Below, piece after piece: positions 7,326-8,440 of a stretch of DNA of 8,440 nucleotides. Source of the DNA: Bacteroidota bacterium (GTDB lineage: Bacteria; Bacteroidota; Bacteroidia; Chitinophagales; Chitinophagaceae); contig CANHUW010000065.1 of the NCBI GenBank assembly GCA_947463975.1, positions 1 to 8,440 of the forward strand, written 5' to 3'. Position numbers and translations under genes: made by a program. Positions within the stretch are counted from its first letter, which is position 1. Each line of letters starts with the position of its first letter. The notes under the pieces are model-generated. The model saw only the letters and a program-made list of their open reading frames with translations, had not been told where the DNA came from and made no database searches.

Positions 7326-8440
7326 CTACTTGTTAGTGCTAACAGTTAAGAATTGACCATCAAATAAATTTTGATAACCTTCAGTAACTACTTGCTCACC
7401 TGCACTGATACCTGATAAAATTTCGATAGCATTAGCATAAAACTCTCCTATGGTAACAGGTCTTTTACGAGCAATCAATTTTCCATTTTCAGTTGCAGCT
7501 ACATATACAAATTTTCCCTTGTCATCGTTTTGAACAAGATTAATTGGAATACTAATAGCATTCTTTTTAGTATAGTCTTTGATTTTCACCTGAGCCAATT
7601 GATTAGGACGGAAGTTCTTGTCAATGGGTAATTTAGCTTCCACAAAAAAGCTTCTGCTTAAAGGGTCAATCACATTACCAACAACAGTCAATTTAGTATC
7701 CATTGTTTTATTTAAGTCAGGGAAGATTAAAGTAACATCTGAGCCTACTTTAATTTTACCAGCATAGTTTTCTGGAACCTGACTAGTTAATTTTAATCTA
7801 TCTGTATTAACAATTTTAAGTTGACCAGGTCCCATAAATAATTCACCAACTTTTACATTTACCTCTTCAGCAACACCATCTACATCACTTCTCACTGAAG
7901 TATAAGATAATTGATCTTTCGCCATACCCAATTGTTCCATAGCAGCTTTTAATTGACTACTTAAAGCTTCAGCATTTGTTTTAGCTGTCAATAATTGAAT
8001 CTCACTGCCAATATTTTGCTCCCATAAATTCTTTTGTTTTTCGTATACAGATTTTGCTAAGGCAGCTTGAGCTTTTACTGTTTCGATATTTTGGGTTGCT
8101 GCAGCAACACTTTGTTTAATCATGGAGTTGTCTAATTGTAATAGTACTTGTCCTTTTACAACTCTATCACCTCTTTTAACAAAAATTGCTTTTACTTGGC
8201 CACCTCCTGCTCTTGGTGTAACAAAAGAAACGCTTTCAGATTCAACCTTACCTTGAATTTCAATAAAGTGGTTAAAATCTTGTGCGATGACTGGTGCAAT
8301 ACTTACTATTATAGCTTGAGCGGTGGTAACAGCTCCATTCTTTGCTAATTCTTTTTCAAGCGTTGCAATTTGAGCATTTATGTCTAAAGCTTGTTTTTTT
8401 AATTGCTCTAAACTAGCTTTTTTACCTTCGATAGTATTAT
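7326..8440 (-). CDS. RND periplasmic adaptor (membrane fusion protein), 5' end outside window
   Basis: The membrane fusion subunit that bridges the RND permease and the outer membrane channel in the periplasm. The frame stays open from the TAG stop to the right edge, so the Met at base 8123 is internal, lying just after the first half of the lipoyl domain; 370 residues are visible. Counting from the codon at 8438-8436, a charged helical segment rich in Lys, Leu and Glu spans 5-33. Then come the first barrel strand and half-lipoyl motif (TPRAGGGQVKAIFVKRGDRV, 74-93, to about 105), an alpha-helical hairpin at about 107-177, and the returning lipoyl half (SVRSDVDGVAEEVNVKVGE, about 181-199). The beta-barrel follows (about 205-290, including SRSFFVEAKLP and NQLAQVKI), then the membrane-proximal domain to the C-terminus, including the late GEQVVTEGYQNLFDGQ motif. 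The N-terminal signal or lipobox is outside the window. It lies 34 bases upstream of the permease in the same direction, the standard adaptor-then-pump order. The assignment is secure; the substrate is unknown. Confidence 0.94.
   Translation of the reverse strand, partial: NTIEGKKASLEQLKKQALDINAQIATLEKELAKNGAVTTAQAIIVSIAPVIAQDFNHFIEIQGKVESESVSFVTPRAGGGQVKAIFVKRGDRVVKGQVLLQLDNSMIKQSVAAATQNIETVKAQAALAKSVYEKQKNLWEQNIGSEIQLLTAKTNAEALSSQLKAAMEQLGMAKDQLSYTSVRSDVDGVAEEVNVKVGELFMGPGQLKIVNTDRLKLTSQVPENYAGKIKVGSDVTLIFPDLNKTMDTKLTVVGNVIDPLSRSFFVEAKLPIDKNFRPNQLAQVKIKDYTKKNAISIPINLVQNDDKGKFVYVAATENGKLIARKRPVTIGEFYANAIEILSGISAGEQVVTEGYQNLFDGQFLTVSTNK

Noticed and set aside
8121..8123. ATG at 8123 as the start of the adaptor
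   Set aside because: The same frame is open to the window edge and encodes the first lipoyl half and barrel strand upstream, so this Met is internal.
8148..8348. Plus-strand open frame of 66 codons
   Set aside because: It is antisense to the adaptor coding region and its translation is unlike any protein family I recognise.

Overview
The window is a tightly packed, AT-rich stretch of bacterial chromosome, almost entirely coding. Its proteins look like Bacteroidota: a TolC-like protein and an RND pump with the long inserts and loop wording common in that phylum, an adaptor with a helical segment ahead of its barrel, and no Shine-Dalgarno-like purine runs before the starts. A Chitinophagaceae or similar environmental lineage is plausible. 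This rests on protein style and base composition only, so the phylum is fairly secure and the family is a guess.

Layout. The plus strand carries 1-2919: the 3' two-thirds of pyrH (UMP kinase, 5' end outside the window), then a TolC-family outer membrane channel 9 bases later, then galK (galactokinase) 15 bases after that. The minus strand carries 2896-8440, read from right to left: a periplasmic adaptor (5' end outside the window), then after 34 bases a 1197-residue RND permease, then after 10 bases an AIM24/DUF124-family protein. The two strands meet tail to tail, with galK and the AIM24 gene overlapping by 24 bases. No gene-free stretch exceeds 34 bases. I see no RNA gene, mobile element, CRISPR array, convincing promoter or strong intrinsic terminator.

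How it fits together. Adaptor, RND permease and TolC channel are the three parts of a proton-driven tripartite efflux pump spanning inner membrane, periplasm and outer membrane. Here the channel is not in the pump operon but sits in a facing transcription unit behind a housekeeping nucleotide gene, so whether these three work together is an inference from proximity. The permease keeps the proton-relay residues of AcrB-type drug exporters (D420, D421, K1028, R1058, T1065) but has an extra hydrophobic hairpin between TM6 and TM7 and an extra hydrophobic segment in its C-terminal tail. The AIM24 protein has no known biochemical function, and its placement right behind the permease is the most interesting contextual clue.

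Most of the window is ordinary. No clearly undescribed system is visible; the points worth a second look are the pump's extra segments, the AIM24 linkage and the unusual gene neighbours.
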